Source: Streptomyces spinosisporus | GTDB lineage: Bacteria; Actinomycetota; Actinomycetes; Streptomycetales; Streptomycetaceae | Reading direction: 5' to 3' | Assembly (NCBI RefSeq): GCF_022698145.1 | Contig: NZ_JALDAX010000018.1 | Location: forward strand, 1-64,000 | Length of the DNA stretch: 64,000 nucleotides | In this document: in pieces, positions 51,368 to 60,451 of the stretch | How positions within the stretch are numbered: the stretch's first letter is position 1 | Layout of the letters: every line of letters begins with the position of its first letter | The notes under the pieces: generated by a model | Databases searched by the model: none | What the model was told of the DNA's origin: nothing | What the model saw: only the letters and a program-made list of their open reading frames with translations | Translations under genes and position numbers: made by a program

Positions 51368-52258
51368 TCACGTTTCGAGTCCGAGCAGATAGGCCGGGTT
51401 GTCGCAGGCCATGCGCCGCAGATCCTTCTCCGGCAGGCCGAGGTCGAGCAGCGCCTCGGCGACGCGCAGCCAGGCGTCGACCGGCTTGGGGTTCGTCGCC
51501 TGCCCGAAGTCCGAGGCCAGCACCGTGTGCTCGGGTCCGAGGGCTTCGATCCAGGTCAGCAGCTGCCTCGGGTCCCAGTGCTGTGATCCTTCGGGGTCGT
51601 ACATGCCGACCTCGTGCTCGATGTACGCGCCCAGTCCGATGAGTTCGCGGCACAGGTCCGGCTCGGCGCCGATCACGAAATCGGGATGGCTGACGACCAT
51701 GCGCGTGATGCCGCGTTCCTTGGCGGCCTGGAACAGCGTGCGAATGTACTCGGGGTACATGTGGCCGCCGTTGACGACGGCCTCCTGCTCCTTGATCTCG
51801 TCGAGGATTTCGGCCGCTTCGGGCTTCAACTCGCCTGTGTCGTCGACGATGTCGATGCGCTCCAGGGTCAGGGGCACCGTGGTGGTGGGGAATGCTCCGT
51901 CCTCGGGGTGGCAGTCGATGTGCCGGCCGGAGGAGATGGTCGGGAACCAGACGACTTTGCCACCCATCCGCAGGCACATGCGCACGGCGTGCACGTTGAG
52001 TCCGCCGACGGTGCTGTTGAGCGCGATGCCGCCGTAGGCGGTGGCGGCGACGCCGGCGAGGCGGCCCTTCATCGCCAGGAGGTCCATCTGTGTGTTGTGG
52101 TGGTGGGACTTGGCGACCATGGCGCGCATGCCGATCCGGGCGCCGTCCTGTGCTGCCTCGACGTGATCGAAGCGCCGGGGGAAGGGGCTGGGGCCGGAAT
52201 GGACATGCATGTCGACCAGGCCGTCGAGGAGGGAAGCGATGGCGGGTCGTGGATTCAT
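51368..52258 (-). CDS. Amidohydrolase-like protein (DUF6282 type)
   Basis: The 296-residue protein begins DGLVDMHVHSGPSPFPRRFD with an Asp-x-His-x-His metal motif. Further candidate ligands lie in AKSHHHNTQ, NGGHMYPEYIRT, VVSHPDFVIG and LASDFGQATNPKP (late Asp). This layout is that of an amidohydrolase-like TIM barrel, matching the DUF6282 family as far as it can be recalled. It is the first gene of the leftward module and divergent from the MFS transporter. A hydrolytic opening of a lactone, lactam or amide is likely but not proven. Confidence 0.75.
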   Translation of the reverse strand: MNPRPAIASLLDGLVDMHVHSGPSPFPRRFDHVEAAQDGARIGMRAMVAKSHHHNTQMDLLAMKGRLAGVAATAYGGIALNSTVGGLNVHAVRMCLRMGGKVVWFPTISSGRHIDCHPEDGAFPTTTVPLTLERIDIVDDTGELKPEAAEILDEIKEQEAVVNGGHMYPEYIRTLFQAAKERGITRMVVSHPDFVIGAEPDLCRELIGLGAYIEHEVGMYDPEGSQHWDPRQLLTWIEALGPEHTVLASDFGQATNPKPVDAWLRVAEALLDLGLPEKDLRRMACDNPAYLLGLET

Positions 52259-52454
52259 GAGCTCACCCTTCGTTCGCTATATGAAGTATGAGTTCAACAT
52301 GAGACCAGATGTCAACCTTGTCGACAGTCTTGTGCTACAGATCTGGCGTGTTTACCGTGATTCGGGTTCGCTTGGTGAACATGCAGTTCGCATTACATCG
52401 AGAGTGGCGACTCGCGAGCTGCAGATATCCCGCAGCCCACTTCGGAGGACGACG
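52259..52454. promoter_or_regulatory. Divergent promoter region of module C
   Basis: This AT-richer gap separates the DUF6282-like gene and the divergent transporter. It holds GAACATGCAGTTC (52377-52389, GAAC-N5-GTTC) and TATATGAAGTATGAGTTC near the leftward gene. Either could be an IclR-type site, but no strong palindrome stands out. Confidence 0.35.
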
Positions 52455-53834
52455 ATGTCCACACCGCCACCGACCACCGAACCGCAGACGGCGGCTTCGG
52501 ATCTGCCGTCCCAACGACCGCCCCATGGTCCGGACATCGCCAAGGTGCGCGCTGCGGTGCGTGGCGGGGTCCTTGCCTACTTCGTCGACCAGTACGACAT
52601 CTATCTGCCGATCGTGGTCGTGGCCCCGGCGGTGATCTACTTCCAGGCAGCAGACCTGAGCGCAAGTACCACCGCGCTGCTCTCGTCCCTGGTGTTCGCG
52701 TCCACGCTGGTCGGCCGACCGCTCGGCGCGGTCATCTTCGGGCACTTCGCCGACACCGTCGGACGCAAGCGCACCACCCTGGTCGCCGTCGGCGGCTTCG
52801 GCATCACCACCCTGCTGATCGCCTGTCTGCCGGGGCACGAGACGATCGGAACGTGGTCCATCGGTCTGCTGATCGCCCTGCGGTTCGTCGACGGCATCTT
52901 CCTGGGGGGCGAATACACGACCGCGGTACCCCTGGCGATGGAATGGAGCCCCCGGCACAAGCGCGGGCTCTTCGCCTCGATCATCACGGCGACCTCGCCG
53001 GCCGCCTACGCCGTGATCGCAGCCGTCACCCTGCTGATGCTGCAACTGCTGAACTCCGACGGATTGCACAGCAGTTACGTCCAGTGGGGGTGGCGGGTGC
53101 CGTTCCTGATCGGGGCACTGCTGGCTGCCGTACTGTTCCGCTACTACCTCAAGCAGGTACACGAACCGCCCGCCGAGATGACCTCAGACCGTCACAAACT
53201 GCCCTTCGCGCGGCTCCTGGGGCGGTACCCCAAGGCTCTGGGGCAGGTCTTCATCCTCATGACCGGCACCTGGCTGGCGACCAACATGCAGACCGCGGTG
53301 ACTCCCGCACAGCTGAAGGACCATCTCCACCTGTCGAGCGAGCAGGTCACACTGACCATGCTCGTCATCAACGCTGCCGCCGCACTGTCGTTCCCCGTCT
53401 ACGGCGTGCTGTCCCAGCACATCGGACGAAGGCGCTTCTACATGGGGTACGGCCTGGCGGTCCTGGTGGTGGGGTCAGGCGCCTACACAGTGCTGATGGC
53501 CTCGAACGGCGGTCTGGGGGCGGCACTCGGCTGGGGTGTGCTGATGGGTGTCTCCACCATCGGCACGTTCGGCCCCATCGCCGCCTACCTCACCGAGCGA
53601 TTCCCGACGAGCGTGCGTTCCACCGGCTACGGCGTCGGCTACAGCCTTGCCCTGATCGCCCCGGCGTTCTACCAGTTCTATCTGGAGCAGCTCGGCGGCT
53701 TCATGCCGGCGCACTTCGCTCCGGCCCTCCTCATCGCACTGGCCGGTGCCCTGATCAGCGTCGGTGGCTTCCTCGGCCCCGAGACGAAGGACGTCGACAT
53801 GGCCGACGACACCACGATTCCTGCCCTGTCCTGA
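52455..53834 (+). CDS. MFS transporter (sugar-acid/metabolite symporter type)
   Basis: The 459-residue protein has about 12 membrane helices, the helix 2-3 loop GRPLGAVIFGHFADTVGRKR and RFVDGIFLGGEYTTAVPLAM typical of MHS-like importers of organic acids. A second loop, GVLSQHIGRRRFYMGYG, lies at mid protein, and FGPIAAYLTERFPTSVRSTG in the C-terminal half. ATG 52455 has GGAGGAC upstream. It probably imports the substrate of the divergent operon. A strong bidirectional hairpin follows. Confidence 0.88.
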   Translation: MSTPPPTTEPQTAASDLPSQRPPHGPDIAKVRAAVRGGVLAYFVDQYDIYLPIVVVAPAVIYFQAADLSASTTALLSSLVFASTLVGRPLGAVIFGHFADTVGRKRTTLVAVGGFGITTLLIACLPGHETIGTWSIGLLIALRFVDGIFLGGEYTTAVPLAMEWSPRHKRGLFASIITATSPAAYAVIAAVTLLMLQLLNSDGLHSSYVQWGWRVPFLIGALLAAVLFRYYLKQVHEPPAEMTSDRHKLPFARLLGRYPKALGQVFILMTGTWLATNMQTAVTPAQLKDHLHLSSEQVTLTMLVINAAAALSFPVYGVLSQHIGRRRFYMGYGLAVLVVGSGAYTVLMASNGGLGAALGWGVLMGVSTIGTFGPIAAYLTERFPTSVRSTGYGVGYSLALIAPAFYQFYLEQLGGFMPAHFAPALLIALAGALISVGGFLGPETKDVDMADDTTIPALS

Positions 53835-53847
53835 CGGCGAGGGACGC

Positions 53848-53906
53848 GCGGATGGCTGATCATCCCGCAGAAGGGTCGTCCTTCCGCGGGATGTCCAGCC
53901 ATCCGC
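53848..53906. terminator. Bidirectional hairpin terminator
   Basis: GCGGATGGCTG at 53848-53858 pairs with CAGCCATCCGC at 53896-53906, and ATCCCGC pairs with GCGGGAT nearer the loop. The long hairpin lies between the convergent stops of the MFS gene (53834) and the second IclR gene (53916). Confidence 0.85.
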
Positions 53907-53915
53907 ACTGCTGCT

Positions 53916-54713
53916 CTACACCGCCGGCCGGGAGAGGTCGTCGGGCCGGTAGTGGCCGCCGAGTTCGCGGGTGAGGTCTCGCGCGGCATCGACGACGAAC
54001 CGCAACTCCGGAGCGTCATCGGACATCGACAGCGTGTTGTCCGGACCGACGATGGCGATGGTGGCGCAGATGCCGTATTCGTCGAAGACGGGTGCCGCCA
54101 CGGCGACGACACCGGGGGTACCCATCGCGGAGCAGTGGCCGACGGCCCGGACCCGCTCGACGTCCGCGCGCAGTTCGTCCCGCGCAGCAGCGGGCAGGGT
54201 CGCCATCAGCCGTTCCATGGACAACTGGTCGGAGTGGTAGGCGAGGAAGACCTTGCTCTGCGCCGTGTCCAACGGCAGATGGCTGCCCACGCGCACGGAC
54301 ACGACCACGATCGCGGAGACGTCCTCCTCGACCCGGGAGACCACCGGGCCGGTCAGGCCCCACAGGCTGAGCACGACGCTGGTCCGTGCGACGCGCGACA
54401 GCGCCTGCATGTGACGAGGCGCCAGATTGACGACGCGGCGGTGGCCGATCGCGAACGCCCCCAACTGCAGCAGCAGGCCGCCGGGGACGTAACCACCGTC
54501 GGCGCTGCGCTCCAGCAGACCGGCCGCCACGAGCGATGTGCAGTACCGATAGGCAGTGGTGCGATTGAAACCGAGCCGTTCGGCCACTTCACCGGCGGTG
54601 ACTTCCGGGGTCGCCGGATTGAACAGGGACAGGATCTGACTGACCCGGCTCACGGCCTGAATGTCGGCCTGGTCGGCGCGGACCGCATCCGACGGCCGTG
54701 TCGATTTGGTCAC
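53916..54713 (-). CDS. IclR-family transcriptional regulator (second)
   Basis: The 265-residue protein has an N-terminal winged helix (PEVTAGEVAERLGFNRTTAY) and the effector domain (GSHLPLDTAQSKVFLAYHSD, VRAVGHCSAMGTPGVVAVAA, VFDEYGICATIAIVGP). It begins at GTG 54713 with GGAGG 5 bases upstream. It is convergent with the transporter of module C and is its most likely regulator. Transcription from the GH64 gene upstream is blocked by the hairpin at 54899-54933. Confidence 0.9.
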   Translation of the reverse strand: MTKSTRPSDAVRADQADIQAVSRVSQILSLFNPATPEVTAGEVAERLGFNRTTAYRYCTSLVAAGLLERSADGGYVPGGLLLQLGAFAIGHRRVVNLAPRHMQALSRVARTSVVLSLWGLTGPVVSRVEEDVSAIVVVSVRVGSHLPLDTAQSKVFLAYHSDQLSMERLMATLPAAARDELRADVERVRAVGHCSAMGTPGVVAVAAPVFDEYGICATIAIVGPDNTLSMSDDAPELRFVVDAARDLTRELGGHYRPDDLSRPAV

Positions 54714-54898
54714 GCAAGCCTCCGCCGGACGATGTTCGAGGGGTGCCGCCATCCTAGTCGACCCGCTTCGGCGCGATCTCTGCCGTGATGCTCCTCCAGA
54801 AAGCTTTGCGGCCGATCCTGCACTGGCTTGCGGCGTCGGGGCGTGAGGCCTCGTACCCCATCTGTTGTGCGACACGCTCCCGCAGACGGTGCTCGAAC

Positions 54899-54933
54899 GC
54901 CCGGCGACCCCGGGACCGCCGGGGTCGCCGGGC
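54899..54933 (-). terminator. Hairpin terminator of the GH64 gene
   Basis: GCCCGGCGACCCCGG and CCGGGGTCGCCGGGC form a perfect 15-bp stem around a 5-base loop, 6 bases beyond the GH64 stop codon. Confidence 0.9.
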
Positions 54934-54939
54934 GCCGTC

Positions 54940-56142
54940 TCAGAGGGCCGACAGGGTCAGGGTGAGGCCGGTGGGGGCGGTGTCCTGGATGTACGAGGCG
55001 AAGTCGGCGACGTCGTCGAAGGCGAAGCCGTACGCCTTGCCGTCCTCCATGGCCGCGTGGATGGCCTTGGAGTAGTGGTTGGTGAGATCGGTCTGGTAGA
55101 AGTCGCCGGGCTCGGTGGTCGGCTGGGCGGGGTTGCTGATCAGGGTGGAGCGGTTGAAGCCCGCGCCGAGTACGGCGGCGACGGGGCCGGTGGTGCCGTC
55201 GTTCGGGGCGGCGAGGTTGCCGTCGCAGAACAGCACGTCCCGCGTCGACGGCTTGGCGAAGGAGACCGAGGCCGGGCCGTCGAACGTGAACTTCTCGCCC
55301 CGCACCCGCCCGGTGAACGTACCGGCATTGGTGGTGACCTTGAGGTCCTTGCCGGTGTAGGTGCTCCACACCTCGTCGATGTACGGGCCGAAGTAGTCCT
55401 TGGCGAAGATGCCCGCATCCAGGCCGTGACCGGGAGCGATGATGCGCACGTCGTCGACGACGAGCGGCGCGAACTCCGGGATCTCCTTGACCGCGGCGAA
55501 CGCGGCGGCGCGTCCGCCCTCGCGCACCACACCGGTCGTCTGGTCCTTGGCACCGCTCAGCCGGATGCTCATCGGCACACTGAACATGTCGACCATGGTG
55601 GTGTTGCAGAACATGCCCGAGGCGTTGAAGGTGAACTCCGCACAGTCGTGCAGGACTTCATAGTTGGGGTCCGAGGTGACCCAGCCGGCCGGGTACTGCA
55701 GGGCGGCGTTTCCGTTGCCGTCCGCGACCGCCTTGAACTTCAGCTTCTTCCCCAGCGCCACATAGATGCGGCCGGACATCTGAGGCAGCGACAGCTTGGT
55801 CTCACCGCTGCCGGCGAGCGGGATGGCGTAGTCGGTGAAGCCGTCGGCGCCGTTGTCGGACAGGGATATCGGGGCCAGGGCGCCCTCCGGGGTGACCCGG
55901 ACCTGCTTCCCGTCCTGGTTGCCGACGATGTACAGGTGAACCGAGTCGTTGCCGAAGGAACCCGTGTTGTTGACGACCGTCAGCGGCAGCCCGCCCGCAG
56001 CGTCCGCCCCGGCGGCTGTGGACTTTGAACCGGCCAGGGCGTGCGGTGCGATGACGGCCACGGCGGGTGCCGCCACGGCCACACCGCCCAGAGCGGTGAG
56101 GACCTTGCGACGGGTGAGGCTGCGCTGATGACGCGGGGACAT
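54940..56142 (-). CDS. Secreted GH64 beta-1,3-glucanase
   Basis: This 400-residue enzyme has a twin-arginine-like signal (SLTRRKVLTALGG, then a hydrophobic stretch to about residue 37). The GH64 domain contains HLYIVGNQDG, the acid/base block AEFTF with Glu169 and the nucleophile/base block MVDMFSVP with Asp185. The 16-residue spacing equals that of the catalytic pair E154/D170 of Streptomyces laminaripentaose-producing glucanase. Near the end are GDFYQTDLTNHYSKAIHAAM and YGFAFDDVADFAS. It should cut beta-1,3-glucan (laminarin, fungal walls) into pentasaccharides outside the cell. There is no carbohydrate-binding module. GGAG precedes ATG 56142. Confidence 0.92.
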   Translation of the reverse strand: MSPRHQRSLTRRKVLTALGGVAVAAPAVAVIAPHALAGSKSTAAGADAAGGLPLTVVNNTGSFGNDSVHLYIVGNQDGKQVRVTPEGALAPISLSDNGADGFTDYAIPLAGSGETKLSLPQMSGRIYVALGKKLKFKAVADGNGNAALQYPAGWVTSDPNYEVLHDCAEFTFNASGMFCNTTMVDMFSVPMSIRLSGAKDQTTGVVREGGRAAAFAAVKEIPEFAPLVVDDVRIIAPGHGLDAGIFAKDYFGPYIDEVWSTYTGKDLKVTTNAGTFTGRVRGEKFTFDGPASVSFAKPSTRDVLFCDGNLAAPNDGTTGPVAAVLGAGFNRSTLISNPAQPTTEPGDFYQTDLTNHYSKAIHAAMEDGKAYGFAFDDVADFASYIQDTAPTGLTLTLSAL

Positions 56143-56289
56143 GTGAGGTGCTCCTTACAGGTGGGGACTGTTCACTTACGCACAGTGCGGAAAGGTTGGG
56201 AGTTGCTGGGATGTTCGGGAACTGCGGGTACCGCGGGGTGGCGCGGAGTGGCGCGGGGAGGGGGACCGCCTGGCCGTCGGGGGCCGGTG

Positions 56290-56930
56290 GAATCAGTCGG
56301 CGGTCCGCTGATGGCCTGCGCGGCCTGTGCGGGAACCCATCTGCAGGCCGGGCGTGTTGGCCGGGGCGTTGTCCAGCGCGGCCGGGCATGTGTCCGCCGT
56401 GACGCCGGTCAGGTCGCGTGTCCAGGTGGGTGCCCAGCGCGGTGCGGCGGCACCGCGGGTGTCCCCCCACGTCCCCACCGCGGGCCAGCTGCCGTGCTCG
56501 CGCGGCACTTTGCTACGGGCCTCGACGCGTCCGCAGGATCGAGTGAACGTCCCGGACGTGATGAGGCGATCGCACGTGCACCGGCAGGCACCGGTCCCCC
56601 GCCGCAGACCACGTCACTCCTCTTGCGGGCGGTGATCACCGGGTGTCCGCCGCAGTCAAGGGCAGACGGGTCCCGGCCATTGATTCTGTACTGCCGTTCG
56701 TGGGTGCCGTTGCCCCAACCGCCCCTCTCCGCAGCCCACTTCGAGGCATCGGAGGGCGCACTGTACGTCGACCCGTCAGACCCCTCCGACCAGGTCCCGG
56801 CGGCCCGGGAAGCATCCGCGTGGGGGGTGCGCGGGCGCGGAGGCGTGAGGAATACGGCGGTGACCCGCGCTGCGACGGTCAACAACACCCGTTGACCGCG
56901 CGGCCACCGGCGTGAGCGATGAGCAGCCAT
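56290..56930 (-). pseudogene. Decayed GH16 endo-beta-1,3-glucanase (laminarinase)
   Basis: Reading leftward from ATG 56930 there is a signal-like N-terminus (RVLLTVAARVTAVFL), then SAPSDASKWAAERGGWGNG, HERQYRINGRDPSALD and GGHPVITARK, the entry segment of GH16 laminarinases. Farther on, in a second frame, comes RVEARSKVPREHGSWPAVGT, matching the RxEARIKxPRGQGxWPAFW block just ahead of the catalytic region. The active-site ExDxxE region and everything after it are lost. It is the dead upstream neighbour of the GH64 gene on the same strand. Confidence 0.7.
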
Positions 56931-57041
56931 AGGCTGAACGCACCTTATCTGTGGGGCAATTCAGGTTGTCGCGTCAGCGGGACCCGCAACTGCCCTCCCC
57001 GGAACGCACTCCCTTGAATGCGCCCGCGGAACACACGCGCG

Positions 57042-57055
57042 TGAGAGCGCTCTCA
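57042..57055. promoter_or_regulatory. CebR-like palindrome upstream of the decayed GH16 gene
   Basis: TGAGAGCGCTCTCA is a perfect 14-bp palindrome differing from the CebR/CelR cellulose-utilisation box (TGGGAGCGCTCCCA) at one symmetric position. It lies 112 bases upstream of the GH16 remnant and about 900 bases upstream of GH64. A LacI-family glucan regulator probably recognised it. Confidence 0.65.
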
Positions 57056-57782
57056 GCGCCTGCGGTCACGCCCACGACGGGCCCCGATACTAGCCACCAC
57101 CCACCGCCGGACCAACTGTCCGAGATGCGCACCAACAGCCCCCGACCTGCGCAGACTTGATACCGGCCAACACACACCATGATTGTTTAAGACGCATTTA
57201 TAGCCCGCTTAAGCTCCAAGGGCCGGCGTGCGCGACAGACACCACGTGTCCACCGGCTGGAGTAGAGAGCAGCAGCGTGACGCATCGGATACGCGCCGAG
57301 CGCGATGGAGATGCTGCGGCCCAAGGGCCAAGGCTGTAGCCCGCCCTGCTGGACGGTCACGGGGGTGGTGCACTCGCACGGGGAATGGATCCCACGACGT
57401 CACTGAGCGCGTCGGCGGCCACGCTCTCGCCGACCGGCCGCATGCCGCGACGACGTGCCCGCCGGGCCGACACAGCACGAACTCAAGCCGGACGAAACAG
57501 CCCCGCCAGGCCTGACAGCCAAGGCGACTGGCGCACAGCCGATCCACCCAGCCACCCTGCAGCCGCGAGGCTGAGCGCAGCCGCCCGGCAGCCCCGAGGC
57601 TGAGCCGCCCTGCAACCGCGAGGCTGAGGCACCGCGCACCCCCATCCGCTCCCGGATGCAGGCGGCCGTATCCCCTTGCCCCTGACCCACACGTCAAGGG
57701 TTAGCGTCGGCGCGCCGGCAGCCCAATCACTCCGGGCCGCCGCAGCCCGCGCCCACCCCTCCATCCGTTCCGGAGCACCCCC
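57056..57782. other. Intergenic stretch with a short degenerate repeat
   Basis: No gene was recognised. Three copies of an 18-base unit like GCAGCCGCGAGGCTGAGC occur at 57559-57576, 57588-57605 and 57612-57629, with spacings of 29 and 24 bases. Their role is unknown. The stretch also includes the promoter of the reductase gene. Confidence 0.4.
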
Positions 57783-58817
57783 ATGACCGAGGCCCTGCCC
57801 ACCACGACCCGCGAGATCGTGCTGACCGAACCGCCCGTCGGCCTGCCGACGCCCGAGCATTTCACCATCGCCCGCACGCCGCTCCCCGCCCCCGGCCCGG
57901 GACAAGTCATCGTCAAAAACCGGTACTTCCTGGTGTTCCCTGGCCTCCGCACCCTGATCGGCAGCCAGGCCGACGGCGTGCCACTGCCGCGCATCCACAC
58001 CGGTGACGCACTGTTCGGCCCCGCGGTCGGCGAGGTCACCGCCACAGGGCCCGACTGCACACTGCGCCCCGGCGACCAGGTCACCCACCTGCTCGGCTGG
58101 CGTGAGCACGCACTGGTGACGGCAGACCAGTGCACCCTGCTCGACGACGCTCTGCCCGACCCCGTGGCCCACCTCTCCTCCGGATCGGCCGCCTACGGAG
58201 CACTGACCCGGCTCGCTGGCCTCCGCCCCGGCGACACCGTGCTGGTCACCGGCGCGGCAGGAGCCGTCGGAACGCTGGCGGGCCCCGTCGCCCGTCTGCT
58301 GGGCGCCGCGACAGTCATCGGGACCACGCGTTCACCGGACAAAGCCGAACGCCTCACGGACGAACTCGGTTACGACACGGCCCTCGTCACCGGGCCCCGG
58401 CCGCTCGACGAACAACTCGCCAAAGCAGCACCGGACGGCATCGACGTACTGCTCGACACCGTCGGCGGTCAGCAACTGGCAGCCGCCGTGCGCGCAGCCC
58501 GCCAAGGCGCCCGCTTCGCACTGATCGGCGCCTTGTCCGGACAACTCTCGCCGCACCGGGACGGCGGCAGCTCCCCCGCCGACATCGACACCTTCCGCCT
58601 CATCAACAAAGGCGTGTCCCTGCTCGGCTACAGCGGCCCCGACCACCCCGACGTGCCCAAGGAATGGACCGAGCGCTTCGGAACCTGGCTGCGCTCGGGC
58701 AAAATCACCTTCCCTCACGTCCGCATCCCGGGCATGGACCACGCACCACGCGCGTTGCAAGAACTGTTCCAAGGGCGGCACTTCGGAACCGTGGTCGTAG
58801 AGTTGCCGCCGACGTGA
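57783..58817 (+). CDS. NADP-dependent medium-chain reductase (zinc-free)
   Basis: This 344-residue medium-chain dehydrogenase/reductase has no zinc ligands. The substrate domain is followed by the nucleotide-binding block VLVTGAAGAVGTLAGPVARL and the late GIDVLLDTVGGQQL, typical of leukotriene B4 dehydrogenase, curcumin reductase and prostaglandin reductase relatives. These reduce alpha,beta-unsaturated carbonyls with NADPH. The MerR gene that follows 50 bases downstream probably regulates it in response to electrophiles. Confidence 0.85.
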   Translation: MTEALPTTTREIVLTEPPVGLPTPEHFTIARTPLPAPGPGQVIVKNRYFLVFPGLRTLIGSQADGVPLPRIHTGDALFGPAVGEVTATGPDCTLRPGDQVTHLLGWREHALVTADQCTLLDDALPDPVAHLSSGSAAYGALTRLAGLRPGDTVLVTGAAGAVGTLAGPVARLLGAATVIGTTRSPDKAERLTDELGYDTALVTGPRPLDEQLAKAAPDGIDVLLDTVGGQQLAAAVRAARQGARFALIGALSGQLSPHRDGGSSPADIDTFRLINKGVSLLGYSGPDHPDVPKEWTERFGTWLRSGKITFPHVRIPGMDHAPRALQELFQGRHFGTVVVELPPT

Positions 58818-58867
58818 CGTGCCGCCACCCCCACCGTGACGGCCACAACCCAGGCGTGAGGTCGGAC

Positions 58868-59239
58868 ATGCGGATCGGGGACGCGGCGGCAGCAGCAGGA
58901 ACCACCCCACGGGCCCTGCGACTCTACGAACAACGCGGCCTGCTGCCCCCACCGCGTCGCACCACCACCGGACAACGCCAGTACAGCCCCGACGACGTCG
59001 CCAGAATCCGCGTCATACGACACCTACTCGCCCTCGGACTCACCATCGACGACCTGCACAGCATCGCCGACCGCCTGCACCTACTCGTCGAAAACCCACA
59101 ACGCCCCTGCGGACGCACCGACCCCGGCTCCCCAGGCGCCCAGATCGTCGACCGCAGACTCGCCGCACTCGACACCGAGATCGACCGCCTGAGCCGCCTA
59201 CGCACCCGCCTGGCCCACCACACACACCACCAGCCATAA
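58868..59239 (+). CDS. MerR-family transcriptional regulator
   Basis: The 123-residue protein begins MRIGDAAAAAGTTPRALRLY, then EQRGLLPPPRRTTTGQRQYS, the MerR winged helix, followed by a coiled dimerisation helix (DRRLAALDTEIDRLSRLRTR) and a His-rich end. A single Cys (NPQRPCGRTDPG) lies before the helix, which might sense an oxidant or electrophile. ATG 58868 is supported by GAGGT upstream; GTG 58856 would add four residues. Confidence 0.85.
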   Translation: MRIGDAAAAAGTTPRALRLYEQRGLLPPPRRTTTGQRQYSPDDVARIRVIRHLLALGLTIDDLHSIADRLHLLVENPQRPCGRTDPGSPGAQIVDRRLAALDTEIDRLSRLRTRLAHHTHHQP

Positions 59240-59790
59240 CCACGCGCCCACGAACACCCTGCACAGTCCGGGGACCCGGCCAGGCCAGGCCCAGGCCGCA
59301 CATGATGCGGACGACGATCTCGCGCAAGGCCATGTCCGGCGGCCCGGATGAGTACTCGTCGCGACGGTACGGTCCGCTTCCCGGGCTGCTCTCAGTGGCC
59401 TTGTCGGCTAGCTGGTTGGCGTGCGACGCAACCACAGCCCCGCCCCGCTCTGGGCACAGTCAGCCAGCCCTCAACCCATGCCTGGCCATCGTCGAGACAA
59501 CGGTCCGTGCTCCGGTTCCAGTAGTGCCAGCCCAAGCCGACGAAACCGTCAAAGCCCTCGTCTGTCTTGTTGGTCGAGGTACCATCCGTTCACCTCAACG
59601 TGGTCCAGGGTCTGGACGGCGGGCCCGCGTAGTGGCTGCTTGGCAGCGCAGCGGCTGCCTGAAACCGAGCGCGGTCGGGAACCGGCCTGGCCCTCGACGA
59701 GTGACCAACTCGGGAACCTGCTACTCGCATGCAGATTCAGTAATATCGCGTCGCCTGGATGAGGTTCCGCCTGACGAATCGAGTGAGCTG
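59240..59790. other. Intergenic stretch, nothing recognised
   Basis: The frame of the next gene is open from 59302, but its translation has no family pattern before about 59780. No terminator was found after the MerR gene. Confidence 0.4.
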
Positions 59791-60255
59791 GTGAGTGACG
59801 ATGTCCTCTCAGCCATTCCAACCGCCCCCCACTGGCAGCCTGAGCAGGCGCCTGAGCGTGCTGCATCGATCGTGGAGGAGCTGGCCCCCGGGCTCCCCAA
59901 CGGCATCGACGTCGAGATTGACATCACCTGGCACGACGCCCTGACCGTCGTCGACTGCGGTCAAAATCTGCAGAAGATCGGTTGTCCCCAATGCGGCGCG
60001 TCAATCGACACCGACTGGTGGGCTGACCAGCTCGAAGCCCACTACGACGACGGCTTCGCAACCCTTGCCGTGGTGGTCCCCTGCTGCGGTGCCGCGACCT
60101 CACTGGACGCGCTGGTGTACGACTGGTCCTGCGGCTTTGCCCGCTTCGAGATCGCCGTCTGGAATCCAGAGCGTGCCTGGTTCAGCGACGAGGAACTGAC
60201 GGCTATCGCAGACGCCCTCGGACATCCAGTGATGCAAATCAGGGCCCACATCTGA
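59791..60255 (+). CDS. Small zinc-ribbon-like protein, function unknown
   Basis: The 154-residue product (from GTG 59791) has an acidic N-terminal half (PNGIDVEIDITWHDALTVVD). A Cys-rich core follows, KIGCPQCGASIDTDWWADQL and VVPCCGAATSLDALVYDWSC, whose CxxC and CC pairs can bind zinc. The C-terminus (ELTAIADALGHPVMQIRAHI) looks like a conserved end. The pattern recurs in Streptomyces hypothetical proteins, possibly of the immunity-protein class, but no function can be stated. The start is uncertain because no good Shine-Dalgarno is seen. Confidence 0.6.
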   Translation: MSDDVLSAIPTAPHWQPEQAPERAASIVEELAPGLPNGIDVEIDITWHDALTVVDCGQNLQKIGCPQCGASIDTDWWADQLEAHYDDGFATLAVVVPCCGAATSLDALVYDWSCGFARFEIAVWNPERAWFSDEELTAIADALGHPVMQIRAHI

Positions 60256-60281
60256 CGCACCTCAGCCAGCGAGGGTCATCT

Positions 60282-60451
60282 TCACTTCCTGTGCCAGCCG
60301 CTCCACGAGCCGATCATCTGGCGGAGTTCCGGATACCGGTAGACCGCGTGATACTCCCAGTCATCCGACGTTGCTCATCTCGAACAGCAAGTAACCGTCC
60401 TGATAGGCAGACAGATCCTCGTACTCAGCCAGACCCTACGCAGTACGTCAC
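60282..60451 (-). pseudogene. Frameshifted small hypothetical protein
   Basis: The minus strand encodes GLAEYEDLSAYQDGYLLFEM in one frame and, after one frameshift, DDWEYHAVYRYPELRQMIGS and WSGWHRK with a stop at 60282. The two pieces read as a single short protein without a known function. Another slip near the start is needed to join it to GTG 60451. Confidence 0.4.

Noticed and set aside
57483..58172. Minus-strand open frame of 229 codons upstream of the reductase
   Set aside because: It is antisense of the reductase 5' end and of the repeat region, with repetitive composition and no domain.
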